The notes: a model not told the origin generated them from the sequence alone. 64,000 bases of DNA from Saccharothrix ecbatanensis (GCF_014205015.1 NZ_JACHMO010000001.1:1302001-1366000), one strand, 5' to 3'. Shown: positions 39,401-47,920, counted from the first letter of the stretch. Translations and numbers: made by a program.

Positions 39401-42400
39401 GGCTGAAGGAGGACTCGCCGGAAAGGCGGATGCGCACGCGCACCTGCGCGGACGCCGGACGCCCGAGCCGCACTCCCGACCAGGAGAACGGCAAGTCCGG
39501 CGTCGACCCGGCAACCTTGCCCACCATGCTGGCGTGCAGCGCGGAGTCGAACAGCGCCGGGTGGATGGCGTACCCGTCGACGGAGATGTCCTCCGGCAGG
39601 GTCACCTCGGCGTACACGTCGTTCCCGCTGCGCCACACCGCTTGCACGCCCTGGAACACCGGGCCGTAGTCGAGCCCGATCTCGGCGAGCCGCTCGTACA
39701 GCGCGTCGGCCGAGGACTCGACGGCGGCGACCGGCGGCCAGTCGGCGGGGAACGCCGCCATGGGCTCGGCCTCGGCGGCCAACCGGCCGCGCGCGTGCCG
39801 GACGACCTGCCGCGCACCGTCCGAGTCGGCCGCGACCTCCGTGGTGGAGTAGAGGGCGATCTCGCGTCGTCCGTCCTCATCGGACTGACCGACGGTGACC
39901 TTGATGTGGCGCGCGGAGTCCTCGTCCAGGATCAGCGGCGCCTCGAAGACCAACTCGTCCAGGAGTTCGCAGCCGAGGTGGTTGGCGGCGGCGAGGACCA
40001 GCTCGACCAGCGCGGCGCCGGGCACGATCACCACGCCCAGCACCACGTGGTCGCGGACCCACGGCTGCGTCTCCGTGGAGAAGCGTCCGGTGAAGACCCA
40101 CTCGTCGCGGTCCCCGACCTGCACGGCCGCCGCGAGCACCGGGTGCCGCATCCGGTCGAGACCGGCGGACGCGACGTCGCCGCCCCGCACCGATGCCGTC
40201 AACCAGTAGGTCTGCCGCTGGAAGGCGTAGGTGGGCAGGGGGACCCGCTTGGCGCCGATGTCGGCGTAGCAGGCGGCCCAGTCGATCCTGACACCGGCGA
40301 CGTGTGCCTCGCCGAGCGAGAGCGTGAAGCGGGCCAGGCCACCTTCGTTGCGGCGCAGGGAACCGACCACGCCGATCTTGTCGACCGCGCCGTGGGCGGC
40401 GGTCGTCTCCTCCACGGCCATGGTCAGGACCGGGTGCGGCGAGACCTCGATGAAGCAGCCGGTGCCCTTGTCGGCAAGGGCGCGGATGGCGGGTTCGAAG
40501 TGCACCTGGCCGCGGAGGTTGGTGTACCAGTAGGCGGCGTCCATGGTGGCGGTGTCGATGTAGCCGCCGGTGGTGGTGGAGTACAGCGGGATCGTGCCGG
40601 TCACCGGAGTCACCGGCGCCAGGACGCGGAGGAGTTCGTCTTCCAGCGCCTCGACGTAGTGGGAGTGGGATGCGTAGTCGACGGCGATGCGTCGTGCCCT
40701 GATGTCGTCGCGCTGGCAGTCGGCGAGGATGGCGTCGAGTGCTGCGGGTTCGCCGGCGACGACGACGGTCGCGGGTCCGTTGACGGCGGCGATGGACACC
40801 CGACCGGCGTGGGGTGCGATGAGCGTTTCGACGCGGTCCACCGGCAGGGAGACGGACATCATGCCGCCGTGTCCGGCGAGGCGGTCGCGGACGAGCTGGC
40901 TGCGCAGGGCGACGATCCTTGCGGCGTCGCTGAGGGTGAGGGCTCCGGCGACGTAGGCCGCGGCGATCTCACCCTGCGAGTGGCCCACCACGGCCGACGG
41001 CTCGATGCCGTAGGAACGCCACAGTGCGGCCAAACCGACCATGACGGCGAACAGCGCGGGCTGGACGACGTCGACGCGCTCCAAGGACGGTGCGTCGGGG
41101 GCTGCCCGCAGCACGTCGTCGAGGTTCCAGTCCACGAACGGGGCCAAGGCTTCGCCGCACGCGGCGATCTCGGCGGCGAACACGGGGGAGGAGTCGAGCA
41201 GGTCCACCGCCATGCCGATCCACTGCGCGCCCTGACCCGGGAACACGAACACGGACTTCACGCCAGTGCCGAGGACATGGCCCTCCGCCACGTTCGCGGC
41301 CGGCTCGCCCGAGGTCAGATCGCTGAGGCTGGTCAGCAGGGCGCCTCGATCGGCCGCCACGATCACGGCGCGGTGCTCGAGGTGCGCTCGCGCGGTCGCC
41401 TGGGACAGGCCGATGTCCGCGTAGTCCAGCTCCGGGTGGGCGATCATGTGCGCCCTGAGGCGGTCGGACTGCTCGCGCAGCGCGGCCTCGCTGTGTGCCG
41501 AGAGCGGCACGAGAACCGGCGGTCGGACACCGGTCCTGTCCTCCGCGGCCTCCTCCGGCTCTTCCGCCGGAGCCTCTTCAAGGATGACGTGGGCGTTGGT
41601 GCCGCTCACGCCGAATGACGACACGCCCGCACGGCGCGGCCGGTCACCCGCGGGCCACGGCCGGGCCTCGGTCAACAGCTCGACCTCACCCGCCGTCCAG
41701 TCCACGTGCGGGGACGGCGCGTCCACGTGCAGCGTCGGCGGCAGCGTCTCGTGCCGCATCGCCATCACCATCTTGATCACGCCCGCCACCCCGGCCGCGG
41801 CCTGGGTGTGGCCGATGTTCGACTTGATCGAGCCCAACCACAGCGGACCGTTCCGCCGTTCCTGGCCGTAGGTCGCGAGCAGCGCTTCCGCCTCGATGGG
41901 GTCACCCAGCGGCGTTCCGGTGCCGTGCCCCTCGACCACGTCGACATCGGACGGTTCAAGTCCGGCGGCGGCCAAGGCCTGCCTGATGACGCGTTCCTGG
42001 GACGGGCCGTTCGGCGCGGTGAGGCCGTTGCTGGCCCCGTCCTGGTTGACGGCGCTGCCGCGCACGAGGGCGAGGACCGTGTGCCCGTTGCGCTTGGCGT
42101 CGGAAAGCCTCTCCAACACGAGCAGACCCATGCCCTCGGCCCAGCCGACGCCGTCGGCCGCTGCCGCGTACGCCTTGCAGCGCCCGTCCGCCGACAAGGC
42201 GCGCTGGCGGCTGAACTCCACGAACGCGCTGGGCCGCGCCAACGTCGTCACTCCGCCGACCACGGCCAGGGAGCACTCGCGAGCCCGCAGGGACTTGGCG
42301 GCCAAGTCGATGGCCACCAGGGAGGAGGAGCACACCGTGTCCACCGTGACCGCGGGGCCCTCGAAGCCGAAGGTGTAGCTGATGCGGCCGGAGGCCACGC

Positions 42401-42956
42401 TGGGCGACGACGCGATGGACAGGTAGCCCTCGATCTCGGGCCTGCGATCGCTGAGACCCGCGACGAACTGGTAGTCGGAGAACATAAGGCCGCAGAAGAC
42501 GCCCGTGTCGCTGCCCTTGAGCGTCGTGGGATCGATCCCCGCGTCCTCCAGGGCTTCCCACGTCCCCTCCAGCAGCAACCGCTGCTGCGGGTCCATGGCG
42601 ACTGCCTCACGGGGGCTGATCCCGAAGAACTCGGCGTCGAACTCCGCCATGCCGTCCAGGAAGCCGCCGTGGCGCGTGTACGCCGTGCCGGGGTGGTCCG
42701 GGTCCGGGTCGTACAGGTTGTCCAGGTCCCAGCCGCGATCGTCGGGGAACTCTCGGATCCCGACCCGCTTCTCGGCCACCAGCGACCACAGTTGTTCCGG
42801 CGAACCCACGCCGCCCGGGAAGCGCGAGCTCATGCCGACGATCGCCAGCGGCTCGCCCGCCCGGTCGAGCAGTTGGCGATTCTGGCGGCGTAAGCGCTCG
42901 GTCTCCTTCAACGACTTGCGCAACGCCCCGACGATGTCGTGCTTCTCCAGGGCCAT
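36477..42956 (-). CDS. Modular type I PKS, module A (KS-AT-DH-ER-KR-ACP), first gene of the operon
   Basis: This 2159-residue single-module PKS is fully reducing. Domains: docking coil (1-33, [20 protein letters not shown]), KS (Cys about 209 in the unusual TVCSSS), AT (GHSQG Ser about 660 and YASH: methylmalonyl-CoA), DH (His about 970 in [11 protein letters not shown], Asp about 1137 in [10 protein letters not shown]), ER ([11 protein letters not shown] about 1436; [12 protein letters not shown] about 1542), KR (GGTGGLG about 1727; VLSDG keeps the last Asp of the B-type LDD motif) and ACP ([10 protein letters not shown] about 2030). The C-terminal docking tail ends [14 protein letters not shown]. 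The predicted unit is saturated and methyl-branched. There is no loading domain. The docking coil at the N-terminus implies a partner protein encoded elsewhere. ATG 42956 has GGAGG 8 nt upstream. Its KS is the most divergent of the eight. Confidence 0.96.
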   Translation of the reverse strand: MALEKHDIVGALRKSLKETERLRRQNRQLLDRAGEPLAIVGMSSRFPGGVGSPEQLWSLVAEKRVGIREFPDDRGWDLDNLYDPDPDHPGTAYTRHGGFLDGMAEFDAEFFGISPREAVAMDPQQRLLLEGTWEALEDAGIDPTTLKGSDTGVFCGLMFSDYQFVAGLSDRRPEIEGYLSIASSPSVASGRISYTFGFEGPAVTVDTVCSSSLVAIDLAAKSLRARECSLAVVGGVTTLARPSAFVEFSRQRALSADGRCKAYAAAADGVGWAEGMGLLVLERLSDAKRNGHTVLALVRGSAVNQDGASNGLTAPNGPSQERVIRQALAAAGLEPSDVDVVEGHGTGTPLGDPIEAEALLATYGQERRNGPLWLGSIKSNIGHTQAAAGVAGVIKMVMAMRHETLPPTLHVDAPSPHVDWTAGEVELLTEARPWPAGDRPRRAGVSSFGVSGTNAHVILEEAPAEEPEEAAEDRTGVRPPVLVPLSAHSEAALREQSDRLRAHMIAHPELDYADIGLSQATARAHLEHRAVIVAADRGALLTSLSDLTSGEPAANVAEGHVLGTGVKSVFVFPGQGAQWIGMAVDLLDSSPVFAAEIAACGEALAPFVDWNLDDVLRAAPDAPSLERVDVVQPALFAVMVGLAALWRSYGIEPSAVVGHSQGEIAAAYVAGALTLSDAARIVALRSQLVRDRLAGHGGMMSVSLPVDRVETLIAPHAGRVSIAAVNGPATVVVAGEPAALDAILADCQRDDIRARRIAVDYASHSHYVEALEDELLRVLAPVTPVTGTIPLYSTTTGGYIDTATMDAAYWYTNLRGQVHFEPAIRALADKGTGCFIEVSPHPVLTMAVEETTAAHGAVDKIGVVGSLRRNEGGLARFTLSLGEAHVAGVRIDWAACYADIGAKRVPLPTYAFQRQTYWLTASVRGGDVASAGLDRMRHPVLAAAVQVGDRDEWVFTGRFSTETQPWVRDHVVLGVVIVPGAALVELVLAAANHLGCELLDELVFEAPLILDEDSARHIKVTVGQSDEDGRREIALYSTTEVAADSDGARQVVRHARGRLAAEAEPMAAFPADWPPVAAVESSADALYERLAEIGLDYGPVFQGVQAVWRSGNDVYAEVTLPEDISVDGYAIHPALFDSALHASMVGKVAGSTPDLPFSWSGVRLGRPASAQVRVRIRLSGESSFSLAIADENGDMVLAVDSLAVRPAEPGQLENAQEGGKNPLFQLEWTAVTGKSSQARVAVLGDLDAPGDRFADLAALQAAVAGGAAAPDLVLTAIETPESDSPAHAANAVAERTLALAQHWLAGEGLDHATLVTVTRRAIAVGSESPDLAQAPAWGLLRSAQTEHPGRFVLLDTDGGVQPDWSSLAGLDEPQLAVRGGALLAPRLARVSAGPAGQAWRLSSTKKGSLENLSIMRSHGDRALGVHEVRVSVRAAGLNFRDVLIALGMYPGDAPLGSEAAGIVLEVGSGVTDLVPGDRVFGLMTDAFGPIAVADRRTVAPMPEHLTFAEAAAIPVVYLTAYYGLVDLADLRAGEKLLVHAAAGGVGMAAVQLARHFGVTVFATASPSKWDAVRALGVPQERIASSRDLGFRGAFHDATGGEGVDVVLNSLAGEFVDATLELLPRGGRFIEMGKTDLRDPESIARECPGVRYRSYDLMEAGPERIQQMLVEIAELFTRRVLSPSPIRSWDVRQGQDAFRFLREGRNVGKVVLTVPAPLNPDDIVLITGGTGGLGALFAKHLVTKHGMRRLLLVSRRGLAAGGATELVAELESLGAQAQVAACDVSDREQLAGLLASLDRPLTAVVHTAGVLSDGVIESLSDEQLRYVMRPKLDAAWHLHELTSRMDLSAFVLFSSAAGLFGNPGQANYAAANTAVDALAALRRAAGLPALSLAWGLWADSTGMTGEMDEADLARMARTGIGAISAASGLESFDQALSSEAALLAPVNLDLAALRDQARSGVLPVLLRGLVRAPARRADKGRSLERRLAGVAEADREQVVLELVQVQVASVLGHASPAAIDPSRAFKDLGFDSLAAVELRNRLTQVSGVRLPATLVFDYPTPIDAARMILAEVGGGPVEQGPSPLEEELHRLESLLISLSGDEQQLVGAKPHMRSLSNRLLTILSAANGDLRDLDDDLEDDLTIVSDSEMFDLIDKELGSV

Positions 42957-42983
42957 GCTTCTTTCCTCCGCCTTCGGGTTCAC

Positions 42984-43015
42984 GCCGGTATCCACGCCCA
43001 GTCGATTGTCAATCG
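42984..43015 (-). promoter_or_regulatory. Possible PKS promoter -35 element inside a 13-bp palindrome
   Basis: The minus strand reads TTGACA at 43012-43007, a perfect -35 hexamer, set inside the perfect hyphenated palindrome CGATTG-T-CAATCG (43003-43015). No good -10 follows at 16-18 bp; the best candidates are weak (TACCGG, ACCGGC). If used, transcription would start a few tens of bases before ATG 42956. The palindrome could be an operator that blocks the -35. The sequence match is seen; the function is inferred. Confidence 0.3.
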
Positions 43016-43080
43016 CGCGGAGAGGCCATCGGATACAGGCCTTGTCCGATTCGTTACCCGGATTGGGCAGGAATCACAGC

Positions 43081-43162
43081 CGGTAGTTGCCCAAAAGCGG
43101 ACCGTTCCGAGCCGATGAGCGTATTCACCGTCGGTAGTTGCTCAAAGGCGGACCGTTCCGAG
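43081..43162. repeat. Direct repeat pair (31 bp, 51-bp period) upstream of PKS gene A
   Basis: Two copies of a 31-bp sequence lie at 43081-43111 and 43132-43162 and match at 29 of 31 positions. Each contains the core CGGACCGTTCCGAG and starts CGGTAGTTGC. The 51-bp spacing is close to five helical turns, as expected for two regulator molecules bound on one DNA face. They lie about 125-206 bp before the start of the first PKS gene, where activator sites of an antibiotic operon would be expected. No pathway regulator gene is in the window. Confidence 0.7.
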
Positions 43163-43362
43163 TGGTCTCGCGCGTCATCGCCGAACGTCGCTACATCGGA
43201 ACGTCCTGGCGGTGCGACTATAGCCCCGAACCCGAAGCCGCTTGTAGCGATCGGATGAACTCGTCCACGGTGTGAGCCACTCTCACGAATGGTCCTACCA
43301 ATGACAATGGCATAGCGTGTCGCCGAGAACACGATGCGTGCCGGCCGGTCGTCCGGGGAAGA

Positions 43363-43379
43363 CTAAAACCTCGTTTTAG
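43363..43379. promoter_or_regulatory. A/T-rich 17-bp palindrome, possible operator
   Basis: CTAAAAC-CTC-GTTTTAG is a perfect 7-bp inverted repeat with a 3-bp centre. It stands out as an A/T island in very G+C-rich DNA, which is typical of a dimeric repressor site. It also overlaps an alternative small hairpin (CCTC...GAGG). It lies about 400 bp upstream of the PKS start and about 500 bp downstream of the exporter. Confidence 0.4.
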
Positions 43380-43742
43380 AGGCGTTTCGGGCTTCCTGGA
43401 GTTCGCGATCCGCGTGGCGTATCTTCTGTCACTCAACGCGTTTCGACGCGGCGGCAAGAAGCGGCGTCTTCGCAGGTCTTAGGCCCACTGCGACGTGTAT
43501 CGGTCCAATCGGCCGAACGCGCTGGTGTTTTCGGATCAGGTGTGTTCACCCGATTGCCCGATCGCGCGGATTGTGACCACGGCGCGGCGCGCGTGCGGCA
43601 AGCACGTCAAGCGCGGAAGAACGGGATGTGCCAATCGCCCGTCGGCGACGTTAATTTTCGACCTACCGGCTCCGAGCGCCCGCCGAATCGTGACCTGGAG
43701 TCGGTGGGAGGCGGCGCGGCGCGCTCACGAGGGTCCGTGGTC

Positions 43743-43778
43743 TTTGCCCGAAGGTTTGCGCGAAGGTTTGCCCGAAGG
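43743..43778. repeat. Tandem repeat, 3 x 12 bp
   Basis: Three adjacent copies of TTTGCCCGAAGG (the middle copy has one change, TTTGCGCGAAGG) lie between the exporter terminator and the PKS upstream region. No coding frame explains them. Confidence 0.6.
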
Positions 43779-43807
43779 GGCACACTTATTACGTCCTGAG
43801 ACAGCAA

Positions 43808-43871
43808 CGGCAGGTGATCCCGTGTTCGGCGAGGTGTCGAACCTCTACCGAGTTCCCAGGATCACCTGCCG
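43808..43871 (-). terminator. Nested hairpin after the DHA2 exporter, probable terminator
   Basis: A perfect 13-bp inverted repeat (CGGCAGGTGATCC at 43808-43820 with its complement at 43859-43871) encloses a second perfect 5-bp stem (GAGGT-GTCGA-ACCTC, 43831-43845). It begins 9 nt after the exporter stop codon. There is no clear U-tract, as is common in actinomycetes. It would separate exporter transcription from the PKS operon. Confidence 0.6.
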
Positions 43872-43880
43872 GGTGGCACA

Positions 43881-45380
43881 TCAGCCGGCGACAGCGCCGG
43901 CCTGTTGTCCGGTCGGGACCTCATCGGTCTTCTCGTCCGACGCCTTCGGGGTGGGGAAGCGAATGAACATCGCGCAGGCCACCGCCCCCAGCAGCAGGAA
44001 TGCGCCGGGCAGCAGGCCGGTCTCCGCCAATGCCATGCTGTACGGCTCCTTGATGAACTCGGGAACCTCGGTGATGCTGACCTCGGACTGACCTTCGCCG
44101 CCACCGCTCATCTGCGGCAGGTTCGAGGCGAGCCGGTCGACGAACAGCGCGCCGACCGCGGCGGCTCCGAGGACGGAGCCCATCTGCCGGTTGGTGTTGT
44201 AGATGCCCGAGCCCGCGCCGGACTGGTGCAAGGGGAGGTTGCGCGTGGCGATGGCGCCCAGCGGTCCCCAGGTCATCGCGTTGGCGATACCGCTCACGCC
44301 GGCCACGGCCGCGAACATCCACAGCTGCGAGTCAGGCTCCATCAGGCGGTTGTAGCCGACGATCGAGACGGCGAAGAGCACGAAACCGAGGGCGGTGAAG
44401 GTGCGCGGGTGTGCCTTGTCGGACAGCTTGCCGACGATCGGGGCGAACACGCCGGTCAGGATCGCGAGCGGCGAGAAGAGCAGCGCCGACTCCATAGAGG
44501 ACAGACCGCGCACGCCCTGCAGGAAGAAGTAGGTGGGCACGGTCATCGCGGTGACCGCCGCGCCCATGGACGCGATGCCGATGTTCGCCAGCGCGAAGTT
44601 GCGGTCGCGGAAGAGGCTCAGCGGCAGCAACGGGTCCTGCTTGTTGCGCGCCTGCATCACGACGAACAGCGTCAGCACCGCGAGCCCCGCGCCGATCATC
44701 AGCCAGATGGTGGACGACCAGTCCTTGCTGTTGCCCTCCTGAAGGCCGTACACCAGCAGGAACAAGCCAAGGCAGGAAAGGATGACGCCGACCACGTCGA
44801 GCTTCAGCGGCCTGGTCTCCAGCGACGGCACCAGCACCCACGCCAGACCGAACGCGAGCACGCCGATGGGCAGGTTGATGAGGAAGATCCACTCCCAGCC
44901 GAAGCTGTCCACCAGCAAGCCGCCGATGACCGGACCCAGGAGCAGTGCGATGCCGGCGGTGGCCCCCCACGCGCCCATGGCCGCGCCGCGCTTCTCGGCC
45001 GGGAAGATCCGGGTGATCACCGACATGGTCTGGGGCGTCATGAGTGCGGCACCCAGGCCCTGCACGGCGCGAGCCACGATCAGCGAGTTGATGTCGCCGG
45101 CCAAGCCACACCACAAGGAGGACAGCGTGAACACGACCACGCCGACGAGGTAGAGGTTCTTGGGGCCGAAGCGGTCACCCAGGCGTCCGGTGAACAGGAG
45201 CGGCGCCGCGTACGCGAGCAGGTAGGCGCTGGTCACCCAGATCACCTGCGTGACACTCGCGTGCAGTTCGTCCATGATCACGGGGTTGGCGACCGCGATT
45301 ACGCTCATGTCCAGGACGATGAGGGAGAAGCCGACGAGTAAGGCCCCGAGAGTCTGCCATGGATTCCGTTGAGCGGCCAC
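43881..45380 (-). CDS. DHA2-family MFS drug exporter (EmrB/QacA type)
   Basis: This 499-residue inner-membrane protein has about 14 hydrophobic segments, the usual length and number for proton-driven DHA2 multidrug exporters. Visible motifs are D-rich motif A (GRLGDRFGPKN, about residues 65-75) and antiporter motif C (GPVIGGLLVDSFGWEW, about 144-160). The N-terminus starts directly with a membrane segment (TLGALLVGFSLIVLDMSVIAVANP) and the C-terminus is a short charged tail. It probably exports the polyketide or gives self-resistance, inferred from its place just upstream of the PKS operon on the same strand. The start is GTG 45380 with AGGGA about 9 nt upstream. A promoter with an adjacent palindrome lies about 110-155 bp upstream, so control by a small repressor is likely. 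The exact substrate cannot be read from the sequence. Confidence 0.92.
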   Translation of the reverse strand: MAAQRNPWQTLGALLVGFSLIVLDMSVIAVANPVIMDELHASVTQVIWVTSAYLLAYAAPLLFTGRLGDRFGPKNLYLVGVVVFTLSSLWCGLAGDINSLIVARAVQGLGAALMTPQTMSVITRIFPAEKRGAAMGAWGATAGIALLLGPVIGGLLVDSFGWEWIFLINLPIGVLAFGLAWVLVPSLETRPLKLDVVGVILSCLGLFLLVYGLQEGNSKDWSSTIWLMIGAGLAVLTLFVVMQARNKQDPLLPLSLFRDRNFALANIGIASMGAAVTAMTVPTYFFLQGVRGLSSMESALLFSPLAILTGVFAPIVGKLSDKAHPRTFTALGFVLFAVSIVGYNRLMEPDSQLWMFAAVAGVSGIANAMTWGPLGAIATRNLPLHQSGAGSGIYNTNRQMGSVLGAAAVGALFVDRLASNLPQMSGGGEGQSEVSITEVPEFIKEPYSMALAETGLLPGAFLLLGAVACAMFIRFPTPKASDEKTDEVPTGQQAGAVAG

Positions 45381-45490
45381 GATTCACTATCCCTACTAGT
45401 CGGTGACTTGCGTGGCGAAGCGTAACGTACACGCGAATGCGAAAAGTGGCATCTGTGATCGCCGGCAGGAACATGCCAATCGCCACGAGG

Positions 45491-45534
45491 AAGATGCCAC
45501 CGGTGGTCCGAGCTGTCAACTTCGGTACCGAAGT
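45491..45534 (-). promoter_or_regulatory. Exporter promoter with adjoining 16-bp palindromic operator
   Basis: On the minus strand the palindrome ACTTCGGTACCGAAGT (45519-45534, perfect) runs straight into TTGACA (45519-45514), a consensus -35. After a 17-bp spacer comes CATCTT (45496-45491) as a moderate -10. The layout, an operator abutting a -35 about 110 bp before the exporter start, is typical of TetR/MarR-type control of efflux genes. No such regulator gene is next to it. Confidence 0.55.
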
Positions 45535-45900
45535 CATCTTGCAACCCGCTGGTCGGGGCCTCAGCAGTGCTGATCCGACGGCAGACCCGCCTGCTGCGAC
45601 GGTGCCACGACGGTCGCGTCGCAGGTCTCCCGGGTGTGGCGGTGACGTCGTCGGTGGCCGGTCTGGCGTTACACATAAATACATAAGGCCCTCGAATGGG
45701 CCGAGAGGCCTGGCGGATTCGTGTGGCGCCGAACCGGCGTTCGCCCGCCTTTTGGTCGCTTCCGTGTGCGGCAGATCACCGCCGAGTCGGGGCCGGACGC
45801 GGTCGCGGTGTTCAGGAATGTGCCAAGTGGACTACAACGGGCAGGTTCTCCGCATGTCGTGACGCCCGGCTGCTGTCCCCGACCGTTCTGACGCCGGGGC
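45535..45900. other. Noncoding stretch between exporter promoter and AraC gene
   Basis: I see no believable gene in these 366 bp. There is an A/T-rich patch near 45670-45690 (ACATAAATACATAAGG) that could be a promoter core, but no matching -35 on either strand is convincing. The AraC gene ends at 45901, so its terminator should lie here; I see no strong hairpin. Confidence 0.4.
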
Positions 45901-46641
45901 TCACGCCCGGTGCGCTCCGGGGGTGAGCCCGAACGCGCGGCGGAAGACTTCGATGAACGCGCTCGCCGACGACCAGCCGCACAGGTGCGCCACCGTCGTC
46001 ACGGGGAGGTCGTCGGCCAGCAGGACCAGGGAGTGGTGCAGCCGGAGCTGTGTGCGCCACTGCGGGAAGCTCATGCCGAGGTCGGACTTGAACAGCCGGG
46101 TCAGGGTGCGGTCGCCGGCGCCGACCTCCTTGCCCAACGCGGCCAGCGTGCGGCCGTCGGCCGGATCGGCGGTCAGGATCGCGCACAACGCCCGCAACCG
46201 GGGGTCGCGGGGAGCGGGCAGGTGCAGCGGCTGCTGGGGAGACGCACGGAGCTGGTCGAGCAGAACGCCCCGCAGCCGCTCGCGTTCCGGGCTGTCGTCG
46301 TGCGGGGGACGGGTGTAGGCGAGGATCAACTCGCGCAGCAGCGGGCCGACGGTCAGCACGGTGGGCCGGTCCAGGCCCAGCGGGTTCTCGGTCGCGGGCA
46401 GGCCGACCAGGTGCAGTTCGAGGCGGCCGTGCGCCTGGTGGGCGTGCACCGTGCCGGCGGGCACCCAGATGGCACGGGTGGCCGGCGCGACCCACGAGCC
46501 CGCGTCCGTCGTGATCGCCAGAACCCCGCGACCGGCGTAGACGATCTGGTGGTCGTCGTGCCGGTGCGCGTCGATGCCCGCGCCGGGCGCCAGCCATTGG
46601 GCGCGCGTCGGGGCCACCTGGACGTGGCGGATTTTCGTCAT
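45901..46641 (-). CDS. AraC-family transcriptional regulator with cupin sensor domain
   Basis: This 246-residue regulator has an N-terminal cupin fold (about 10-90: the DAHRHDDHQIVYAGRG metal/ligand motif, then WVPAGTVHAHQ) and a C-terminal AraC double helix-turn-helix (about 145-240: LAALGKEVGAGDRTLTRLFKSDLG, then VAHLCGWSSASAFIEVFRRAFGLTPG). It is a cytoplasmic DNA-binding protein that probably senses a small molecule. It is transcribed divergently from the MFS gene at 46695 with only 53 bp between the starts, so it very likely controls that transporter and itself. I chose ATG 46641; a GTG lies one codon earlier (46644). No strong ribosome site is present. A role in the PKS cluster is possible but has no direct support. 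Confidence 0.88.
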   Translation of the reverse strand: MTKIRHVQVAPTRAQWLAPGAGIDAHRHDDHQIVYAGRGVLAITTDAGSWVAPATRAIWVPAGTVHAHQAHGRLELHLVGLPATENPLGLDRPTVLTVGPLLRELILAYTRPPHDDSPERERLRGVLLDQLRASPQQPLHLPAPRDPRLRALCAILTADPADGRTLAALGKEVGAGDRTLTRLFKSDLGMSFPQWRTQLRLHHSLVLLADDLPVTTVAHLCGWSSASAFIEVFRRAFGLTPGAHRA

Positions 46642-46694
46642 CACTTGGCAGGTTATCGAAAGCGTGACACGGCGTGGGGCGTGAGCATTGCCGT

Positions 46695-47894
46695 GTGCCG
46701 AGGAACAAGTCGATCATTCTCCTGTCCATCGGGCATGCCTGTGTGGACGTCTACCAGGGTGCGGTGGCCGCGCTCGTGCCGTTCTTCATCGCCGAGCGCG
46801 AGTACACCTACGCGGCGGCGTCCGGCATCGTGCTCGCCGCGTCGCTGCTGTCGTCGGTGGCGCAGCCGCTGTTCGGGGTGCTGACCGACCGGTGGTCGAT
46901 GCCCTGGCTGCTGCCGGTGAGCACGATCCTGGGCGGGGTGGGCATCGGGCTGAGCGGCATCAGCGGCGACTACGCGGTGACGCTGGTGTTCGTGGCGATA
47001 GCCGGGATCGGGGTCGCCGCCTACCACCCGGAGTCCGCGCGCCTTGCCCGGATAGCCAGCCGGGGTAGCAATTCGGGGATGGGGTGGTTCTCACTCGGGG
47101 GCAACCTCGGCTTCGCCGCGGCGCCGATCATGGTCGCTGTGGTGGTGGCCAACGGAGGCTTGGCGTTCACGCCGTTGCTGGTCCTACCGGCTTTGGTGGG
47201 CAGCGTGTTGTGCCTGCCTGTGTTGCGTGCGTTGAACAAGCCCGTGTCCGGTGGCTCCAGTGCGTCGGGGAGGAAGGGCGTCGACGACAAGGTCTCGTTC
47301 CTGAAGCTGTCGCTGGCGGTGATCTGCCGGTCCGTCCTGTTCATCGGGCTGAGCACGTTCGTCTCGCTGCACGTCGAGCAGCGCCTCGGGGGCGGCACGG
47401 CGACGGGCACGGCGGCGCTGTTCGTGCTCTACCTCGGCGGCGCGGTGGGCACCGTGCTCGGCGGGAAGCTGGCCGACCGGTGGGACCGGGTCACCGTGGT
47501 GCGCTGGTCGTACCTGGTCACGGTGGCGTCGACGGCGGGTGTCGTGTTCATCCCCGGGCCGGTGTTGTACCTGTTCGTGGCGATGACCTCGGCGGGCCTC
47601 TACATCCCGTTCTCGCTCCAGGTCACCCTCGGCCAGGACTACCTGCCCACCCGCGTCGGCACGGCCAGCGGCATCACGCTTGGCCTGACCATCAGCATCG
47701 GCGGCCTGGCCACACCCGTGCTCGGCTCGATCGCCGACGCCACCTCGCTCCAGACCGCCCTGATCCCGTTGATCGCAATGCCCGCCCTGGCCTGGCTGCT
47801 GTTCCTGTCGCTGCCCGAGCCGGCCGTCTTCGGACAGGCCGACCAACCCGCGCCGCCCGCTGAACCGTCGTTGACACCCACCGACCAGGCTTGA
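46695..47894 (+). CDS. MFS transporter, fosmidomycin-resistance (Fsr)-like
   Basis: This 399-residue membrane protein has about 12 hydrophobic segments. The N-terminal SIGHACVDVYQGAVAALVPFF, the FGVLTDRW loop and the AAYHPESARLA segment are typical of the Fsr subfamily of MFS exporters. It is predicted to be a proton-coupled efflux pump in the cytoplasmic membrane; the family exports varied drugs, so the substrate is unknown. The start is uncertain: GTG 46695 (MPRNKSIILLS) gives the usual N-terminus, GTG 46674 would add 7 residues, and neither has a good Shine-Dalgarno sequence, so the message may be nearly leaderless. It pairs divergently with the AraC/cupin gene, which suggests substrate-induced expression. 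It ends 26 bp from the convergent ligase gene. Confidence 0.88.
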   Translation: MPRNKSIILLSIGHACVDVYQGAVAALVPFFIAEREYTYAAASGIVLAASLLSSVAQPLFGVLTDRWSMPWLLPVSTILGGVGIGLSGISGDYAVTLVFVAIAGIGVAAYHPESARLARIASRGSNSGMGWFSLGGNLGFAAAPIMVAVVVANGGLAFTPLLVLPALVGSVLCLPVLRALNKPVSGGSSASGRKGVDDKVSFLKLSLAVICRSVLFIGLSTFVSLHVEQRLGGGTATGTAALFVLYLGGAVGTVLGGKLADRWDRVTVVRWSYLVTVASTAGVVFIPGPVLYLFVAMTSAGLYIPFSLQVTLGQDYLPTRVGTASGITLGLTISIGGLATPVLGSIADATSLQTALIPLIAMPALAWLLFLSLPEPAVFGQADQPAPPAEPSLTPTDQA

Positions 47895-47920
47895 AGGTCA
47901 CCGTCTGAGCGCGCGGGCCG

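Larger units (their letters stand above)
42957..43880. other. Noncoding upstream region of the PKS operon
   Basis: This 924-bp stretch lies between PKS gene A and the DHA2 exporter, both on the minus strand. I see no believable coding frame: the open frames in it have no recognisable protein and no good ribosome site. It is rich in structured repeats, listed separately: a 13-bp palindrome at 43003, a 51-bp-period direct repeat at 43081-43162, an A/T palindrome at 43363, a 12-bp triplet repeat at 43743 and a nested hairpin at 43808-43871. It probably carries the PKS promoter and its regulator sites. Confidence 0.6.

Noticed and set aside
36921..41618. A 1565-codon open frame on the plus strand opposite PKS gene A, and similar long frames opposite genes B-E
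   Set aside because: They are antisense to clear PKS domains, have Arg/Gly/His/Gln-rich sequence with no recognisable protein, and follow from the G+C bias at third positions.
1..42956. A loading module or thioesterase within the PKS genes
   Set aside because: Gene A starts with a docking coil and an extension-type KS with an intact Cys, no gene has a KSQ, CoA-ligase or extra AT-ACP, and no terminal thioesterase motif is present.
43495..44091. A plus-strand gene of about 198 codons in the PKS upstream region
   Set aside because: It runs through the tandem repeat and terminator hairpin into the antisense of the exporter, and has no protein-like features.
45437..45862. A small plus-strand gene between the exporter and the AraC gene
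   Set aside because: There is no good ribosome site, the composition is low-complexity, no domain is recognisable, and it lies over a probable promoter and operator.
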